Both the position numbers and the translations under genes were made by a program. A stretch of DNA of 64,000 bases from the NCBI RefSeq assembly GCF_017876095.1, contig NZ_JAGINM010000013.1, forward strand, positions 62,001-126,000, given 5' to 3'. Below, piece after piece: positions 1 to 9,855 of this stretch; position 1 is the stretch's first letter; the number at the start of each line of letters is the position of its first letter. This stretch comes from Azospirillum agricola. GTDB lineage: Bacteria > Pseudomonadota > Alphaproteobacteria > Azospirillales > Azospirillaceae. The notes beneath the pieces were generated by a model. That model saw only the letters and a program-made list of their open reading frames with translations. It was not told the origin of the DNA and made no database searches.

Positions 1-1
1 C

Positions 2-811
2 GACGCGCCGCCGGTGCCGGTGGAAGGGCCGGGCGGCTGGTGGTCGCGGACGGCTGTGTTCGACTGGCTGCGTGTCGGGCTGGAGCGCGGGCCGGCGCTG
101 GTCGGCATCGACTGCGCCTTCTCGCTGCCCTTCGCGGTGGCGGAGCGCGGCTTTCCGGGCCGGGTGCCGACCGTCTTCGACCTGTGGGATCTGGTCGAGA
201 GCGTCTGCGCCGGGGAGCCGGACTTCGGCGGCGCCCCCTTCGCCGAGCATGAACGGCATGGCGCCGATTTCTGGCGGGCCGGGCCGCAGCCGGACTGGTA
301 CCGCGACCCGCACCGCGCGGCCGAGCAGGCCTGCCGCGCCGAGGGTTTGGGCAACCCGCAGAGCCCCTACAAGCTGATCGGCTCCAAGCAGGTGGGGAAG
401 GGCGGGCTGGCCGGCATGCGGATGCTGCGGGCGCTGCGGATGGCGGAACCGGAACGCGTCGCGGTGTGGCCCTTCGACGAGCCGGCGCCCGGCCGCACCG
501 TGCTGGCCGAAATCTACCCGCGCCTGTTCCTGAAGCGCACCGGCTTCGGCCAGCGCAAGATCCGCGACGGCGCCGATGTGGACGCGGCGTTGGCGCAGCT
601 CGGGTCGCGGCCGCTGGGCTTGGCGGGGGCGGTCAGCGACCACGCCGCCGACGCGCTGGTCTCGGCGGCGGGCCTGCGCCGGCTGGCCGGGCGTCCGGAG
701 GTCTGGGCACCGCCCGCGCTCGACGAGCGGGCGCGGCGTCAGGAGGGCTGGATTTTCGGGGTGGGCGCGCGGACTACCCCAGCGCCGCCAGCACCCCCGC
801 CGTGTCCATGA
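2..811 (+). CDS. DUF429-like protein, 5' end outside window
   Basis: The reading frame is open to the left edge, so the gene probably starts upstream; the first in-window candidate start is GTG at 14. The protein has an RNase H-fold look: an early Asp strand (VGIDCAFSLP), a central KGGLAGMR segment, AEIYPRLF, a late acidic helix (DHAADALVSAAGLRRL) and a C-terminal EGWIFGV. This order resembles the DUF429 family of predicted nucleases, whose function is not established. The 3' end overlaps the convergent cysteine-hydrolase gene by 38 bp, so the Pro-rich last residues are probably poorly conserved. Family assignment is by eye and could be wrong. Confidence 0.6.
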   Translation, partial: DAPPVPVEGPGGWWSRTAVFDWLRVGLERGPALVGIDCAFSLPFAVAERGFPGRVPTVFDLWDLVESVCAGEPDFGGAPFAEHERHGADFWRAGPQPDWYRDPHRAAEQACRAEGLGNPQSPYKLIGSKQVGKGGLAGMRMLRALRMAEPERVAVWPFDEPAPGRTVLAEIYPRLFLKRTGFGQRKIRDGADVDAALAQLGSRPLGLAGAVSDHAADALVSAAGLRRLAGRPEVWAPPALDERARRQEGWIFGVGARTTPAPPAPPPCP

Positions 812-1355
812 TCGCCGCGTACTCCCCCGACAGGTTCGCCAGCGACAGGTCGTGCACCTCCTCGGCCGTACGGCGCCGTCCCGACCAGTCGAGCCGGGCG
901 AAGGTGAAGGTCGCGTCGCCGACCACCCGCGTGTCGTAGCCGAGGTTGCCGGCCATCCGCGCCGTCGCCTCGACGCTGTTGTTGGTGATGACCCCGGTGA
1001 CGACCAGCGTGCCGATTCCGCGTTCGCGCAGCCAGCCGTCGAGGTCGGTGCCGATGAAGGCGCTGTGCACGCTCTTCCCCACCACCCGCTCGCCGGGCAG
1101 CGGCGTCGCCTCCTCCTTGAAGCCGTGCCCCGGTCCGCCGGCGCGGTAGGTCGAGCCCGGCTCCGTCGAATCGTGGCGGATGTGGACCACCGTCCGCCCC
1201 GTCCGCCGCCACGCGGCCAGCAGGGCGGCGATGTTGGCCTCGGCCCGGGGGTTGTTGCGGGGACCGACGGCGGCCCAGCGCGGGTCGTCGATGGCCTTTT
1301 GCAGATCGACCACCAGCAGGGCGGCGCTGGCGGGCAGGGTATCCGATCTTTCCAT
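774..1355 (-). CDS. isochorismatase-like (cysteine hydrolase fold) protein, catalytic Cys replaced by Ser
   Basis: Isochorismatase-superfamily alpha/beta protein of 193 aa. Members hydrolyse amides, vinyl ethers or similar bonds through an Asp-Lys-Cys triad. Asp17 (ALLVVDLQ) and Lys94 (VVGKSVHSAF) are visible. The nucleophile motif reads GVITNNSVEATARMAG, with Ser127 (AGC, about 975-977) where most members have Cys. The start was set at ATG 1355 because AGGA lies 8 nt upstream; in-frame codons further upstream lack such a site. The substrate cannot be told from sequence. The Ser change may mean altered chemistry, loss of activity, or an unusual subfamily. Confidence 0.85.
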   Translation of the reverse strand: MERSDTLPASAALLVVDLQKAIDDPRWAAVGPRNNPRAEANIAALLAAWRRTGRTVVHIRHDSTEPGSTYRAGGPGHGFKEEATPLPGERVVGKSVHSAFIGTDLDGWLRERGIGTLVVTGVITNNSVEATARMAGNLGYDTRVVGDATFTFARLDWSGRRRTAEEVHDLSLANLSGEYAAIMDTAGVLAALG

Positions 1356-1441
1356 GGCAACCATCCTGCCGTCGCGTGCGCCGCGTGACAAGCGGGCGCG
1401 TTTCTGGCTCTATTCGGCCTGTTCCGTCGCCGGGAGGGTCC

Positions 1442-1846
1442 GTGCTCGCTTCGCCTGTCTCGCTGCTCGCGGTCGCCGTGGGCGGCGCCGCCGGTTCGGT
1501 GGCGCGCTATCTGCTGATCCTGCTGGTCGGGCAATGGGTCGGCGCGCGCTTTCCCTACGGGACGCTGATCGTGAACGCCTCCGGCTGCTTCGCGATGGGC
1601 GTGCTGTCGGAGCTGGCGGCGCTGGTCTGGTCGCCGTCGCCGGAGCTGCGCGCGCTGATCCTGGTCGGCGTGCTCGGCGGCTTCACCACCTTCTCCTCCT
1701 TCACCCTGGACATCGGCGTCCTGGTGGGGCGGAACGAGATGGCGGCGGCGATGGGGTATCTTCTGGCCTCGGTGGTGTTGACCATCCTGGGTTTCTTTGC
1801 CGGCCTGTGGGTCGTGCGTTCTCTTGTTCCGGTGTCCTTGTCATGA
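1442..1846 (+). CDS. crcB: fluoride exporter CrcB/FluC
   Basis: Small four-helix membrane protein (134 aa) of the Fluc/CrcB family, which works as a dual-topology dimer and lets fluoride leave the cytoplasm. Family signatures are GGAAGSVARY at 14-23, GTLIVNASG at 40-48 and GGFTTFSSFTLD at 79-90, the last holding the Phe residues of the fluoride path. GTG at 1442 was chosen because GGAGG ends 4 nt before it and the resulting length suits the family. The stop overlaps the rluC start (ATGA). I looked for a fluoride riboswitch upstream and saw none. Confidence 0.93.
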   Translation: MLASPVSLLAVAVGGAAGSVARYLLILLVGQWVGARFPYGTLIVNASGCFAMGVLSELAALVWSPSPELRALILVGVLGGFTTFSSFTLDIGVLVGRNEMAAAMGYLLASVVLTILGFFAGLWVVRSLVPVSLS

Positions 1847-2886
1847 CTGATTCCGCCCAGCCCGCTCCCAAGCCCGCCACCGAAAGCCGGGTGGAGAACC
1901 GCACCGTGACGGGGGACGAGGCCGACATGCGCCTCGACCGCTGGTTCAAGCGCCACTTCCCCGACGTGAACCACAGCTACCTCCAGAAGCTGCTGCGCAC
2001 GGGCCAAGTCCGCATCGACGGCAAGCGGGCCGAGACCTCCGACCGGCTGGCCGCCGGGCAGAGCGTGCGCATCCCGCCGCTCGCCGACTGGGCGGCACCG
2101 GCCAAGGGGCCGTCCCAGGCCGCGGCGCCGAAGAAGCCGGCGATGTCCGACAAGCAGATCGCCGAACTCCAGGCGCTGGTGCTGTTCCGCGACGCCGACG
2201 TCATCGCCATCAACAAGCCGGCCGGTCTGGCGGTGCAGGGCGGCACCGGCACCTCCAAGCATCTCGACGCCATGCTCGACGCCCTGCGCTTCGACGGCAA
2301 GGAGCGGCCGAAGCTGGTCCACCGCCTCGACAAGGACACGTCGGGCGTGCTGCTGCTCGCCCGCACCAGCTTCGCCGCCACCAAGCTGACCGAGATGTTC
2401 CGTGGTTCGGACGTCCGCAAGACCTACTGGGCGGCGACGGTCGGCGTGCCGAAGCCCTACCAGGGCAAGATCGATCTGGCGCTGGCCAAGGAGGGCGGGC
2501 CGCACGGCGAGCGCGTCGCCGAGGCCAAGGAGGAGGGCAAGCGCGCCGTCACCTACTACACCGTGCTGGAGAACGCCGGGAAGCAGTCGGCCTTCGTCGC
2601 CATGTGGCCGCGCACCGGGCGCACCCACCAGCTCCGCGTCCACATGGCGGCGATCGGCACGCCGATCCTCGGCGACGGGAAGTACGCCGGGCAGGGCGCC
2701 TTCCTGCCGGGCGCCGAGGTGGCGAGGAAGCTGCACCTGCACGCGCGCCGGCTGATCCTGCCGCACCCGCGCGGCGGCAAGACCATCGACGTGACGGCCC
2801 CGCTGCCCGACCACATGCTGGCGACCTGGAAGTATCTCGGTTTCAGCGCCAACCTGCGCGACGACCCGTTCGAGGACGTGGAGTGA
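1843..2886 (+). CDS. rluC: RluC-type 23S rRNA pseudouridine synthase
   Basis: RluA-family pseudouridine synthase, 347 aa, isomerising uridines in 23S rRNA. An S4 RNA-binding domain covers about residues 26-80 (MRLDRWFKRHFP, LRTGQVRIDGKR). A Pro/Lys linker follows, then the catalytic domain with HRLDKDTSG at 160-168; Asp163 is the expected catalytic residue. Later family signatures are RTGRTHQLRVHMA and ILGDGKYAG. The start overlaps the crcB stop and the stop overlaps the next gene by 4 nt, so translational coupling is likely. RluC is the best guess from the S4 domain and length; RluD-like specificity cannot be excluded. Confidence 0.92.
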   Translation: MTDSAQPAPKPATESRVENRTVTGDEADMRLDRWFKRHFPDVNHSYLQKLLRTGQVRIDGKRAETSDRLAAGQSVRIPPLADWAAPAKGPSQAAAPKKPAMSDKQIAELQALVLFRDADVIAINKPAGLAVQGGTGTSKHLDAMLDALRFDGKERPKLVHRLDKDTSGVLLLARTSFAATKLTEMFRGSDVRKTYWAATVGVPKPYQGKIDLALAKEGGPHGERVAEAKEEGKRAVTYYTVLENAGKQSAFVAMWPRTGRTHQLRVHMAAIGTPILGDGKYAGQGAFLPGAEVARKLHLHARRLILPHPRGGKTIDVTAPLPDHMLATWKYLGFSANLRDDPFEDVE

Positions 2887-3584
2887 GCGGCCCCCCGACC
2901 GCTCCGTTGGCGCCCCCGTTGAGGCTGGCGCTGTTCGACTGCGACGGCACGCTGGTCGACAGCCAGTTCGCCATCATCGACGCGATGACCGCCGCCTGGG
3001 AGGAGCATGGCCTTGGCGTGCCCGATCCGATGGCGGTGCGCCGCATGGTCGGCTTGTCGCTGGTCGAGGCGGTCGGGCTGCTGCTGCCGGGGCGCTCTCC
3101 GGACCTGCACGTCGCCGTCGCCGAAAGCTACAAGCGGGCCTTCGCCGCCAGGCGCGGCCGTGGCGAGGTGCATGAGCCGCTGTTCCCCGGCATCCTCGAC
3201 ACGCTGACCGCGCTGGCCGACGCCGGGGTGCTGCTCGGCGTGGCGACCGGAAAGTCGCGGCGCGGGCTGGACGCGGTCCTGAAGCTGCACGGCATCGCCG
3301 ACCGCTTCGTGACCTTGCAGACCGCCGACGTCTCGCCCGGCAAGCCGAACCCCCACATGGTCCAGCGCGCGCTGGCCGAAACGGGGGCGGAGGCCGCCGG
3401 CACGGTGATGATCGGCGACACCACCTACGACATCCAGATGGCGCGCAACGCGCGGGTGGCGTCGGTCGGCGTCTCCTGGGGATACCACGCGGTGGCGGAG
3501 CTTGAGGCGGCCGGCGCCGACCGCATCGTGCATGACGGCGTCGAGGTCGCCGGTGCGGTGCTGGATCTGTTGAAAGGCGAATGA
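2883..3584 (+). CDS. HAD-superfamily phosphatase, phosphoglycolate phosphatase-like
   Basis: Type IA HAD hydrolase of 233 aa acting on a small phosphorylated substrate. Motif I is FDCDGTLVDS with nucleophile Asp19 and Asp21; motif II is ATGKS; the motif III lysine is in SPGKPNP; motif IV is MIGDTTYDIQMARNA. A helical cap lies between motifs I and II. The GTG start at 2883 overlaps the rluC stop (GTGA) and the gene's own stop overlaps the ATP12 start (ATGA). Gph-like phosphatases next to rluC and ATP12 are, as I recall, a common alphaproteobacterial arrangement. The true substrate is unknown. Confidence 0.9.
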   Translation: MSGPPTAPLAPPLRLALFDCDGTLVDSQFAIIDAMTAAWEEHGLGVPDPMAVRRMVGLSLVEAVGLLLPGRSPDLHVAVAESYKRAFAARRGRGEVHEPLFPGILDTLTALADAGVLLGVATGKSRRGLDAVLKLHGIADRFVTLQTADVSPGKPNPHMVQRALAETGAEAAGTVMIGDTTYDIQMARNARVASVGVSWGYHAVAELEAAGADRIVHDGVEVAGAVLDLLKGE

Positions 3585-4282
3585 TGAAGCGTTTCTACAA
3601 GGCGGCCGGCGTCGGCGCGGCGCCGGAGGGCGGGTTCCAGGTCGAGCTGGACGGCCGCCCGGTCCGCAGCCCGGCCAAGGCGCCGCTGGTCTTCCGTTCC
3701 AGGGCGCTGGCCGAGGGCGTGGCGGCGGAGTGGGAGGCGCAGGGCGACAAGATCGACGCCAACGCCATGCCGCTGATGCAGCTCGCCAGCACGGCGGTGG
3801 ACCTGATTCCGGCCAAGCGCGACGGCATCGTCGACGCGGTCGCCGCCTACGCCGGGACCGATCTGCTCTGCTACCGCGCCGAGCATCCGGAAAGCCTGGT
3901 CGAGCGTCAGGCGCGGGCGTGGCAGCCGCTGCTCGACTGGGCGGCGTTGCAGTACGACGCTCCCCTGCGGGTCTGCGCCGGGCTGATGCCCCAGCCGCAG
4001 ACGCCGGAGGCCCTGCGCGCCCTGCGCAGCGCGGTCGAGGGCTATGACGACTGGACGCTGGCGGCGTTGCAGACCGCGACGGGCGCCTGCGGGTCGCTGG
4101 TCGTCGCGCTGGCGCTGGTCGAGGGCCGCATCGACGCGGCCGAGGCGTTCGAGGTCTCGCAGATCGACGAGACCTTCGAGATCGAGCGCTGGGGCGAGGA
4201 TCCGGAAACGACCAAGCGGCGCGCCGCCCTCCGCGCCGACATCGAGTCCTGCCGGCGCTTCGTCGATCTTCTGCGGGCCTGA
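3581..4282 (+). CDS. ATP12 family F1-ATPase assembly chaperone
   Basis: ATP12-family protein of 233 aa. In mitochondria Atp12 binds the F1 alpha subunit and aids alpha-beta assembly; alphaproteobacterial homologues are presumed to do the same. Visible family features are the N-terminal MKRFYKAAGV, the GGFQVELDGRPVRSPAK strand region, AAEWEAQGDKIDANAMPLMQL, and the acidic C-terminal SQIDETFEIERWGEDPE, a hallmark stretch. Start ATG at 3581 overlaps the phosphatase stop. The gene ends the crcB-rluC-HAD-ATP12 run and is followed by a strong terminator hairpin. Confidence 0.92.
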   Translation: MMKRFYKAAGVGAAPEGGFQVELDGRPVRSPAKAPLVFRSRALAEGVAAEWEAQGDKIDANAMPLMQLASTAVDLIPAKRDGIVDAVAAYAGTDLLCYRAEHPESLVERQARAWQPLLDWAALQYDAPLRVCAGLMPQPQTPEALRALRSAVEGYDDWTLAALQTATGACGSLVVALALVEGRIDAAEAFEVSQIDETFEIERWGEDPETTKRRAALRADIESCRRFVDLLRA

Positions 4283-4295
4283 CGCCCGCAACGGA

Positions 4296-4326
4296 AAAGC
4301 CCCCCTTCCGACGGAAGGGGGGCTTT
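4296..4326. terminator. bidirectional intrinsic terminator between ATP12 and PRC-barrel genes
   Basis: A perfect 14-bp stem (4296-4309 with 4313-4326) encloses a GAC loop. The arms start with AAA and end with TTT, so both strands carry an A/T flank, and the element lies between convergent genes. This fits a shared terminator. Confidence 0.85.
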
Positions 4327-4387
4327 CCGCTTTCAGCGCTTTCGCTTCAACGCAGGACGCCGAAGGAAGCGGCTGCCTGACGATGCC

Positions 4388-4912
4388 TTACTTGGCGATC
4401 GTCGTGCCGGTCGTGGTGCCGTCGGCCGGCTTGCGGGTGCGGTTCAGCGACGTCATGGTGTCGTCGTACTTGAACTCCGGCATCGCCTTCACGTCGTCGC
4501 GGCTCAGGCCGGACATGTTGAGGCGGTTGTTCTGCGCGTCCCAGTTGGCGGCGGTGTAATCGACGGCGACCTTCTTCTCGCCGATGCCGAGGAAGCCGCC
4601 CGAGCCGATGACGAGCTGCTTGGCCTGGCCGTTGCTGTCGAGGATCACGTCGTCGACCTCGCCCAGCTTGTCGTTGTCGCGGCCGTAGACGTTCTTGCCG
4701 AGCAGCTGGTCGGCGCTGGCCATCTGGCCGGCGCCCAGGGTGCTGCCCGTCGTGGCCGAGCCGGTGGTCGCCGCGCTGTCCGGCGTCGCCGTGTTCGACA
4801 TCGACGAGGTCGAGCTGGACGGGTTGGCGACCGTCGGCGACGTGGTCTGCGCGAACGCCGCGCCCGAGAGCAGGGCCAGGGTGGCGGTGGCGGCGATAAG
4901 AGTACGGCGCAT
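4388..4912 (-). CDS. exported PRC-barrel domain protein
   Basis: A 174-aa protein with a Sec signal peptide at about residues 1-21 (cleavage likely AFA|QT). A Ser/Thr/Ala-rich low-complexity linker runs to about residue 65. A PRC-barrel domain follows, roughly residues 68-150, with LLGKNVYGRDNDKLGEVDDVILDSNGQ and LGIGEKKVAVDY. PRC-barrels occur in RimM, photosynthetic reaction centre H subunits and many stress-induced envelope proteins; this exported, stand-alone form belongs to the last group and has no defined reaction. It is probably monocistronic: a terminator lies downstream and ygfZ upstream on the same strand is 101 bp away. Confidence 0.88.
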   Translation of the reverse strand: MRRTLIAATATLALLSGAAFAQTTSPTVANPSSSTSSMSNTATPDSAATTGSATTGSTLGAGQMASADQLLGKNVYGRDNDKLGEVDDVILDSNGQAKQLVIGSGGFLGIGEKKVAVDYTAANWDAQNNRLNMSGLSRDDVKAMPEFKYDDTMTSLNRTRKPADGTTTGTTIAK

Positions 4913-5013
4913 GAGGTGGCTCCTTCGTCATTGTGGACCGGATACCCGTCAACAACAGCGAAGGAAGAGGTTTGATTTCGCGCGCCGCGAACTCTTTTGG
5001 CGAGTCCCCCTCC

Positions 5014-5931
5014 TTAGGAGGTAACATCCCACTCCGGCACGCGGTGGGTCAGGACCGCGCCGCCGGCCGTCAGCGGGCCGCCGCCGGCCGTCTCCGCGAC
5101 ATCCTCCAGCCGCAGCAGGGCGAGCGCCAGCCCGTCGCGCCCGCTGCGGATCTCGCCGACGTCCTTGCCGTCGCGCGTCACCGGGGTGCCGGGGGCCGGC
5201 AGCGGCCCCTCGGCGGTCACAGGGAACAGCTTCTTGCGGATCAGGGCGCGGTACCTGGTGCGGGCGGTCAGTTCCTGCCCCATGTAGCAGCCCTTGTCCC
5301 AGGAGATCGCGTTCAGCGCGTCGAGCCGGTTCTCCAGCGGGATCGACTTCTCCGGGATCAGGTCGCGGCCGCCCTCCGGCACGCCCAGCGACAGGCGCAG
5401 CCGGTCGTGGTCGGCGGCGTCGCGGCGTGTCAGCCCGGTCGCCTCCAGGGCGGCGATTCCTTCCGCCGGCAGGAACAGCCGGGCGCCGAGGGCGGGCAGG
5501 CGGGGGTCGGTGAAGGCGACGCCGCCGCCGAACGGCACGGCGGCTCCCGGCTCAGCCGGCAGGCCGAGCGCCGCCAGCGCGCCCTCGCCGAAGGCGACGG
5601 CGACCCGCAGCGAGTCGGCGCGGTCCTCCAGCGCGATCCTGGAGCGCAGCTTGTACATCTTCAGCCGGCGCAGCAGGTCGGCCCGGCGTTCCGTCTCCGG
5701 GTCGAGCAGCAGGGCGCCGTCCGCATCGGCGAGCGTGAAGTCGTGCAGGAACTTGCCCTGCGGGGTGAGGAACAGCGCGTAGGCCGCGTGCGCCGGGCCG
5801 ACCTTGAGGACGTCGTTGGACACCAGCCCTTGCAGGAAGGCCGCCCGGTCCTCGCCCGAGACCGCCACCACGCCGCGATGCTCCAGCACCGCGTAACCCG
5901 CCATCATGCCCGCCTTCATGCCCATCGCCAT
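5014..5931 (-). CDS. ygfZ: YgfZ/GcvT-like folate-binding protein
   Basis: Tetrahydrofolate-dependent helper in repair or synthesis of certain Fe-S proteins, 305 aa. The family signature KGCYMGQE is at 213-220 and contains the conserved Cys. The N-terminal half shows the GcvT-like pattern AFLQGLVSNDVLKVGP and FLTPQGKFLHDF. ATG 5931 was chosen because GGAG lies 6 nt upstream; a longer frame to 6057 lacks support and would run into the promoter region of the divergent ABC importer. A short CCTCC-TTA-GGAGG hairpin embraces the stop codon; its role is unclear. Confidence 0.9.
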   Translation of the reverse strand: MAMGMKAGMMAGYAVLEHRGVVAVSGEDRAAFLQGLVSNDVLKVGPAHAAYALFLTPQGKFLHDFTLADADGALLLDPETERRADLLRRLKMYKLRSRIALEDRADSLRVAVAFGEGALAALGLPAEPGAAVPFGGGVAFTDPRLPALGARLFLPAEGIAALEATGLTRRDAADHDRLRLSLGVPEGGRDLIPEKSIPLENRLDALNAISWDKGCYMGQELTARTRYRALIRKKLFPVTAEGPLPAPGTPVTRDGKDVGEIRSGRDGLALALLRLEDVAETAGGGPLTAGGAVLTHRVPEWDVTS

Positions 5932-6056
5932 GACCGTCTCCGCTCGCCTCGCGTCGAAGGGATAGTTGGGCGGATCGCTGGGGTATGGCAAGGGTGCTGA
6001 CGGATCGCCGCGCCTCCATTCCCGACCCGGCGCCTCGCCTGCCGCCCAAAAGGGCA

Positions 6057-6077
6057 TTTGCCTGACCGATGGGCAAA
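6057..6077. promoter_or_regulatory. inverted repeat upstream of the ABC importer, possible operator
   Basis: TTTGCC at 6057-6062 and GGCAAA at 6072-6077 form a 6-bp inverted repeat with a 9-bp gap. It ends 10 bp before the putative -35 element of the importer. The position suits a transcription factor site, but the repeat is short and no regulator is identified. Confidence 0.3.
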
Positions 6078-6087
6078 GGATCCGCTG

Positions 6088-6118
6088 TTGACGCGCGGTG
6101 TGCCGACCGCGTTACTGT
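6088..6118 (+). promoter_or_regulatory. candidate sigma-70 promoter for the BMP-type ABC importer
   Basis: TTGACG (6088-6093) is a near-consensus -35. A weak -10 follows, either GTTACT (6111-6116, 17-bp spacer) or TACTGT (6113-6118, 19-bp spacer). If real, transcription starts near 6125 and the frame's upstream GTG at 6098 cannot be the start codon. Confidence 0.5.
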
Positions 6119-6166
6119 GTCCGGTGGTGGCACGGCTTTGGCATTGCCCCGAAGGTTTTCCCTCTT

Positions 6167-7759
<1,593 letters not shown>

Positions 7760-7792
7760 GGTGCCCGGCAAGGTGTTCAAGGAAATCCACGC

Positions 7793-8869
7793 ATGAGCCT
7801 GATCCGTCTGGAACCGCGCGGGCAGGCGTCGAAGACCATGGTCTACGTCACGCCGCTGCTGGCGGTGGCGCTGACCCTGCTCAGCGGCTTCGTCCTGTTT
7901 CTTCTGCTCGGCTTCGATCCGGTGAAGGCGCTGCACGCCTTCTTCATCGATCCCGTCTCCTCCAGGCGCGGCATCGGCGAGCTGATCGTCAAGGCGACGC
8001 CGCTGGTGCTCTGCGCCGTCGGGCTCGCCATCGGTTTCCGCGCCAACGTCTGGAACATCGGGGCGGAAGGGCAGCTCACCGTCGGCGCCATCGCCGGCGG
8101 CGGTCTGGCGTTGGCCTTCTACGGCGAGGGCGGCTGGTGGCTGCTGCCGCTGATGGTGGTCGCCGGCGCCGCCGGCGGCGCCGCCTGGGCGGCGATCCCC
8201 GCCTTCCTGCGCGTCCGCTTCAACGCCAGCGAGATCCTCACCAGCCTGATGCTGACCTACGTGGCGCTGCTGCTGCTGAACTATCTGGTCCACGGCCCCT
8301 ACCGCGACCCCGACGGCTTCGCCTTCCCCGAGTCGCGCCTGTTCGAGGCCGACGCGGTGATGCCGGTCCTGTGGTCGGGCACCCGCGTGCATCTCGGCAC
8401 CGCCTTCGCCCTGCTCGCGGTGGCGGCCGGCTGGGTGCTGATCGCGCGGACCTTCGTCGGCTTCCAGATCAAGGTCATCGGCCTGACCCCGGCGGCGGCG
8501 GGCTATGCCGGCTTCGACCAGAAGAGGATCATCTGGCTCAGCCTGCTGCTCTCCGGCGCGCTGGCCGGTGTCGCCGGGATGGGCGAGGTTGCCGGCCCGA
8601 TCGGCCAGATCACCCCCAGCGTGTCGCCCGGCTACGGCTTCACCGCCATCATCGTCGCCTTCCTCGGGCGGCTGCACCCGGTCGGCATCCTGCTGGCGGC
8701 GCTGCTGATGGCGCTGTCCTTCATCGGCGGCGAGGCGGCGCAGATCGCCATGGGCCTGCCCAAGGCCATCACCGGAGTCTTCCAGGGCATGCTGCTGTTC
8801 TTCCTGCTGGCGAGCGACGTGCTGATCCGCTACCGGATCCGCTTCGGCGCGCGGAGGGCCGTGGCATGA
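7793..8869 (+). CDS. BMP-type ABC importer permease 1
   Basis: Inner-membrane permease of 358 aa (YufP/NupB class of the BPD_transp_2 family). The family motif region is IGFRANVWNIGAEGQLTVGAI near residues 80-100. Several hydrophobic helices follow, with the cytoplasmic FNASEILTSLMLTYVALLLLN region that contacts the ATPase. It ends with a short Arg-rich tail. The stop overlaps the next permease start by 4 nt (ATGA), so the two subunits are probably made in equal amounts. It pairs with permease 2 as a heterodimeric channel. Confidence 0.92.
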   Translation: MSLIRLEPRGQASKTMVYVTPLLAVALTLLSGFVLFLLLGFDPVKALHAFFIDPVSSRRGIGELIVKATPLVLCAVGLAIGFRANVWNIGAEGQLTVGAIAGGGLALAFYGEGGWWLLPLMVVAGAAGGAAWAAIPAFLRVRFNASEILTSLMLTYVALLLLNYLVHGPYRDPDGFAFPESRLFEADAVMPVLWSGTRVHLGTAFALLAVAAGWVLIARTFVGFQIKVIGLTPAAAGYAGFDQKRIIWLSLLLSGALAGVAGMGEVAGPIGQITPSVSPGYGFTAIIVAFLGRLHPVGILLAALLMALSFIGGEAAQIAMGLPKAITGVFQGMLLFFLLASDVLIRYRIRFGARRAVA

Positions 8870-9798
8870 GCGCCGAGCTGGCTCTGATCGGCCCCATCCT
8901 GGCGGCGATGTTCGCGGCGGCGACGCCGCTGCTGTTCGCGGCGCTGGGCGAGACGGTGGTCGAGAAATCCGGCGTCCTCAACCTGGGCGTCGAGGGCATG
9001 ATGCTGATGGGGGCGGTCTGCGGCTTCGCCATCACGGTGAAGACCGGCTCGGCCCCGCTCGGGCTGCTGGTCGCCGCCGGCGCCGGGGCGGCGATGGGGG
9101 CGCTGTTCGGCGTGCTGACCCTGCTGCTGCTGGCCAACCAGGTGGCGACCGGGCTGGCGCTGACGCTGTTCGGAGTCGGGCTGTCGGCGCTGATCGGGCA
9201 GGGCTTCGTCGGCATCCCGCTGGAAGGGCTGCCCAAGCTGAACATCCCCGGCCTGACCGACCTGCCGGTGATCGGGCAGGCGCTGTTCGGACAGGATCTG
9301 CTGGTCTATCTCGGCGTGCTCGCCGTGCCGCTGGTGCATCTGTTCCTCTACCGGACCCGCGCCGGGCTGGTGCTGCGCGCGGTCGGCGAGAACCACCACG
9401 CGGCCCACGCGCTCGGCTACAAGGTGATCCGCATCCGTTTCCTGGCGGTGATGTTCGGCGGCGCCATGAGCGGGCTGGGCGGCGCCTTCCTGTCGATGGA
9501 CTACACGCCGATGTGGGCGGAGAACATGACCTCCGGGCGCGGCTGGATCGCGCTGGCGCTGGTCGTCTTCGCCACCTGGAAGCCGGTGCGCGTGATGCTG
9601 GGGGCGTGGCTGTTCGGCGGCGTCACCATCGCCCAGCTGCATGTCCAGGGCATGGGCATCGCCATCCCCTCGCAGCTCTTGTCGATGCTGCCTTATCTGG
9701 CTACCGTTCTCGTTCTCGTGCTGATCTCGCGGGACGTCGCCCGCATCCGCCTGAACGCGCCGGCTTGCCTGGGCAAGCTGTTTCATCCGGATTCTTGA
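8866..9798 (+). CDS. BMP-type ABC importer permease 2
   Basis: Second permease (YufQ/NupC class), 310 aa. Hallmarks are FAALGETVVEKSGVLNLGVEGMMLMGAV near the N terminus and the loop RAVGENHHAAHALGYKVIRIRFLAVMFGGAMSGLGGAF. Hydrophobic helices occupy most of the length. ATG 8866 overlaps the stop of permease 1. With the ATPase and the downstream binding protein it completes the transporter. Homologous systems carry purine or other nucleosides, but substrate cannot be read from the permease sequence. Confidence 0.92.
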   Translation: MSAELALIGPILAAMFAAATPLLFAALGETVVEKSGVLNLGVEGMMLMGAVCGFAITVKTGSAPLGLLVAAGAGAAMGALFGVLTLLLLANQVATGLALTLFGVGLSALIGQGFVGIPLEGLPKLNIPGLTDLPVIGQALFGQDLLVYLGVLAVPLVHLFLYRTRAGLVLRAVGENHHAAHALGYKVIRIRFLAVMFGGAMSGLGGAFLSMDYTPMWAENMTSGRGWIALALVVFATWKPVRVMLGAWLFGGVTIAQLHVQGMGIAIPSQLLSMLPYLATVLVLVLISRDVARIRLNAPACLGKLFHPDS

Positions 9799-9855
9799 CC
9801 AAGCCGCCAAAAAACGAAACAAGACGCTGAAACCAAACACCCAAGGAGCTTTGAC

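Noticed and set aside
1392..1441. Possible fluoride riboswitch before crcB
   Set aside because: The available upstream stretch is only about 50 nt and shows no match to the crcB-motif core.
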